From positions 1,139,665 through 1,203,664 of the forward strand of contig VXAZ01000447.1 of NCBI GenBank assembly GCA_013399875.1: a stretch of 64,000 bases of DNA, written 5' to 3'. Source of the DNA: Gymnorhina tibicen (Eukaryota > Chordata > Aves > Passeriformes > Artamidae). Both the position numbers and the translations under genes were made by a program. The notes under the pieces were generated by a model. That model searched no databases, was not told the DNA's origin, and saw only the letters and a program-made list of their open reading frames with translations. Below, one piece after another: positions 61,319 to 64,000 of the stretch; the first letter of the stretch is position 1; every line of letters begins with the position of its first letter.

Positions 61319-63359
61319 TTCAGGACATAACTTGTGCTGTAGGTCTCTGCAATTTAGTGATAGAGGAAAGCTAGCATGTACAGAAAAAGATGGTAGGTTT
61401 GACAAGATGGAAGGGGAGACAAAGAGCTCCAGTTATACAGAGTAGAAAAGTGGCTCAAGGGGAAGGACTAGAATAAGAGCTGCCTTTTTAAATATTGCAT
61501 CCTGGTAGAACAGATACAACAAAGAGAACTTTTTCAGCTGACTTCAGCAGTACTTGAAGCGCAATTTAGTGGAAAGAAGAAAGCAAAAATAAAAAGTGAA
61601 CAGTTCTACAGCATCCTTCGCCCCATTGCTTAAGTGCATGACTTCAGCACGCACATGCAGGGTTGCAGTGGAGGAGCCCTAGTAATACTTACTCCTTTAA
61701 GCCTGTTATATCTTGTTTTGAGTAACTGCTCATTATGAATCCAGGTATGATACTATTTGTAGCTTGTAAGAACTAGATCAACTCTACAGTGTAGGTTTGT
61801 GGTAGTTGTCTGTGCTGTTCCTGTCTTGCTCAGTTATTATAGCACTGAACCCTTTTGCCAGAGCAGGTTGCTTGCTAAATCCCTCTCTTTTGCTTGGCAT
61901 ACAGGAGCCTTGTGAAGGTGTACTTGTTTGTGGGGTTAATTTTCTCTGTTTGCTGACTGTGCCAAGCTTAAACAGGGCAGCAGGAGTGCAAGAGCAGGGG
62001 TGGGGCTTGAGCCCCTTGGAACAGCAACTCGAACTTTAAATCAATTTAAGCTTTCACTAATCAGCAGTGATGCACGTAGTACATGAGAACAGTTGGTTCA
62101 CCAATTTTTCTTTCCTTCCCTGGCTATTTGTCTGTGACACGCATACAGTTTCCTGATTGGAGTGAAATGTCGAGCTTCTCTGTTTTGAACATGATTTATG
62201 GTTTTATTTACTAACTGATATTAGTAAATTTCTTTTAAGTACAAATACTGAGCTAAAGGTTTGGGTTGTCCTGATGAAGTCATCCAGCAAGCCCCAGACA
62301 TACTAAAGGCCTATTTAAAAAATTCCTCAAAAACCATGGGGCTAGTCTTAATGCTCCAGTTGTTGGTTCTGACTTATGAACCTCAGTCTGTGCAACCACT
62401 TTATATGGACTCTTCTGAGATGCTAAAGCTATTGAGATTCTTTTCCAGCAATTCTATAGATGTGCAGCTCTGAGTTTTACAGGCAGGAATTATAATATCA
62501 AGTAGATGTCTCTGACTGGAAGAGTGAAGAGATGTGTTTGCAAGGAACACCTTTCCACTGGTCTGCTGCAAGCTAGTTTTAGCGTTACAGGATTTTCTTT
62601 TTTCTCCTGTGAATGTCCAAACTTTACAGAGAAATAAAGCTGCAACCATACCTTTTTAAGGTGTACTTTTTTCTTCAGTGTATCATATGCTCATATGTAT
62701 GCTGTAAGCCAACACAAGAAGAAGAATGAGTTCCTGAGAGAGTTCTGTCTACTTCCTTAGAACAGGAGAGGAAAATGTGAAGGCATTGGACTACTGGACT
62801 AAATAAAGCAAGAGAGTCAAACAGGCTGGGGGTTAAGGTGAAAATTACTTTAGCGAGTCAAGATTCAGTCTTGCACCTGTGTCTATGTAGTACTGCCTAT
62901 ATGCTTGAGTAGTTGATTGGAGTTTGCTAAATTCTGTATTAATGCAATTTTGTAGCCTTGAATTGGTAATATATCATTTTGGTTAAAGAATAACAGCTTG
63001 AAATGCAGTGTGTGGTGTAAAAAAAAAAAGCAAAATACTTGGCAGTGAGTGGAATTACAGCTATGGAAAACAAGAGCAGACACAGGAAACTCTCCTTTTG
63101 AGAGATCTTTCCAGTTTTGAGATAAATTCTTAAAATATGGTGTGTTTTACTTTGTTTGGTTTTTAATATTCTGTTGCATACTATAAAACAAATTAGCACT
63201 TCTTGAGCTAATTTTGCACTAAATTTTTCCTCAACTGTCACTGTTTCTGTACACCCCAGACACTTGTATTGGTGTCCTCGGAAAGTCTGCCTCTCCATAG
63301 GTATTTTCCACTGGTTTTGGGAGAGCCATGCCTCTGCTTACCTGTGACAGAAACTGTTC

Positions 63360-63720
63360 TCCTCGCAAATTTGAAGCCCTGCTGTGATGGAAGCCAATTA
63401 TTGCATGACATGTTTGCTTCCTGCTCTGGATCATGTTTACGAGCCAGAGCGCTGTAGTAATAATAGCAATAAGCAACCTGCCAGCTGTCATGCCAGCTCC
63501 ATAGACTTTGTCGGGTGTCGGCTCTCTGGCTTGCTGACAGCGTCTGGCTTGGAAGCCCTCGCTACGCATGCACGGAGTAGTCCAGCTGCCTTCCTGCCTT
63601 GTGCCAACAGAGACTGCTCTGGCCTGTCCCTAACGAAAGCCGCATGCAAGCGGAGGAATGGTTTTCATCCTGCCCTCCTGCACGCCCTTTGAAGTCCTGC
63701 GTGGTGGTGTGAATGAGTCT
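63360..63720. promoter_or_regulatory. Candidate noncoding regulatory element in LRP4 intron 2
   Basis: This stretch has unusually balanced base composition and retains a number of CpGs (for example near 63510-63570). It carries several GCCAGCT/CAGCTG motifs and no repeat. The overlapping open frames on both strands (102 and 112 codons) have no motif. Such texture is common in conserved enhancers, but this is inference from composition only. Confidence 0.2.
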
Positions 63721-64000
63721 TACTTCCTGTGGCAAGGGTGAAAGGACAACCGAGTAAACTTGGCCTGAGGACTGATAAATAGTTCTGTTTCTCATAAGAT
63801 ACACCAAATCTCCCCATAACCATCCCCCCAGAAGAGCCTTCTTGCTCTGAATTCCGGATCTGTATTATACAGAGTTAACTTGTAAATGTGTTACTTCTTG
63901 GGACACAGACTTGCTTGCTTAGCTCCATGCACTGTTATACAATACTCCTTTATTTAAAGGGACTGAAGAAAAATATACTTCTTTTACCTTAAAGTTTACT

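Larger units (their letters stand above)
58032..64000 (+). other. LRP4: LRP4 intron 2 (5' part, continues beyond window)
   Basis: The sequence after the exon 2 donor runs to the window edge. I looked for the second LDL-receptor class A repeat that should form exon 3 and found no matching cysteine-rich frame, so exon 3 is outside. The intron holds a CR1 copy (about 59995-61318), an 18-bp tandem duplication at 59637-59672 and, near the right end, a CpG-containing stretch that may be regulatory. Otherwise it shows nothing recognisable. Confidence 0.75.

Noticed and set aside
58032..64000. LRP4 exon 3 in the right end of the window
   Set aside because: No frame with the next LDL-receptor class A cysteine pattern and splice sites was found.
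1..64000. tRNA, rRNA, CRISPR array, operon or prokaryotic mobile system
   Set aside because: I noticed no cloverleaf-type or ribosomal sequence, no spaced direct repeats and no compact gene array; the window is vertebrate genomic DNA.

Overview
The window looks like a piece of a bird chromosome. The main evidence is a set of CR1 (chicken repeat 1) retrotransposon fragments that carry the hallmark TTGGAAGGGACC block and the ATTCTRTG-type 3' end. Other support is an avian-style retroviral LTR, long AT-rich introns, and CpG islands at gene starts. I cannot fix the species. Nothing prokaryotic (operons, CRISPR, ribosome binding sites) is present, and most long open frames are chance or belong to repeats.

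Two host genes are recognisable, arranged head to head. On the minus strand, the first coding exon of CSTPP1 (C11orf49, a regulator of the tubulin polyglutamylase complex) lies in a CpG island at about 2.7-3.4 kb. Its coding part is 3126 down to 3081, ending in a phase-1 splice donor, and the gene continues leftwards out of the window. On the plus strand, exon 2 of LRP4 (the agrin receptor and MuSK co-receptor) is at 57885-58031. It encodes the first LDL-receptor class A repeat, with phase 1 at both ends. LRP4 exon 1 (5' UTR and signal peptide) should lie in or beside the second CpG island at about 16.1-17.6 kb, but 472 bases there are N (16893-17364), so the exon is not visible. The same divergent CSTPP1/LRP4 arrangement is known in mammals.

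Region by region: 1-3080 is CSTPP1 intron 1. 3.4-16.1 kb is intergenic DNA with microsatellites, one CR1 3' end and one very old CR1/L3-like fragment. 16.1-17.6 kb is the LRP4 promoter island with the gap. About 17.7-57.9 kb is LRP4 intron 1. Its first 24 kb has almost no recognisable transposons and contains stretches that look like candidate regulatory DNA. Its last 16 kb holds four CR1 fragments, an old CR1/L3 fragment and a minus-strand retroviral LTR with a short internal remnant. 58.0-64.0 kb is LRP4 intron 2, with a 1.3-kb CR1 copy; exon 3 lies beyond the window.

An exact 288-bp direct duplication split by a single N (36020-36596) is almost certainly an assembly join error. I found no convincing undescribed system. 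The best leads are a small hydrophobic open frame just after the LRP4 CpG island, with a donor in the right phase to splice to exon 2; the LTR; a few possible noncoding regulatory elements; and one unexplained 110-codon frame.
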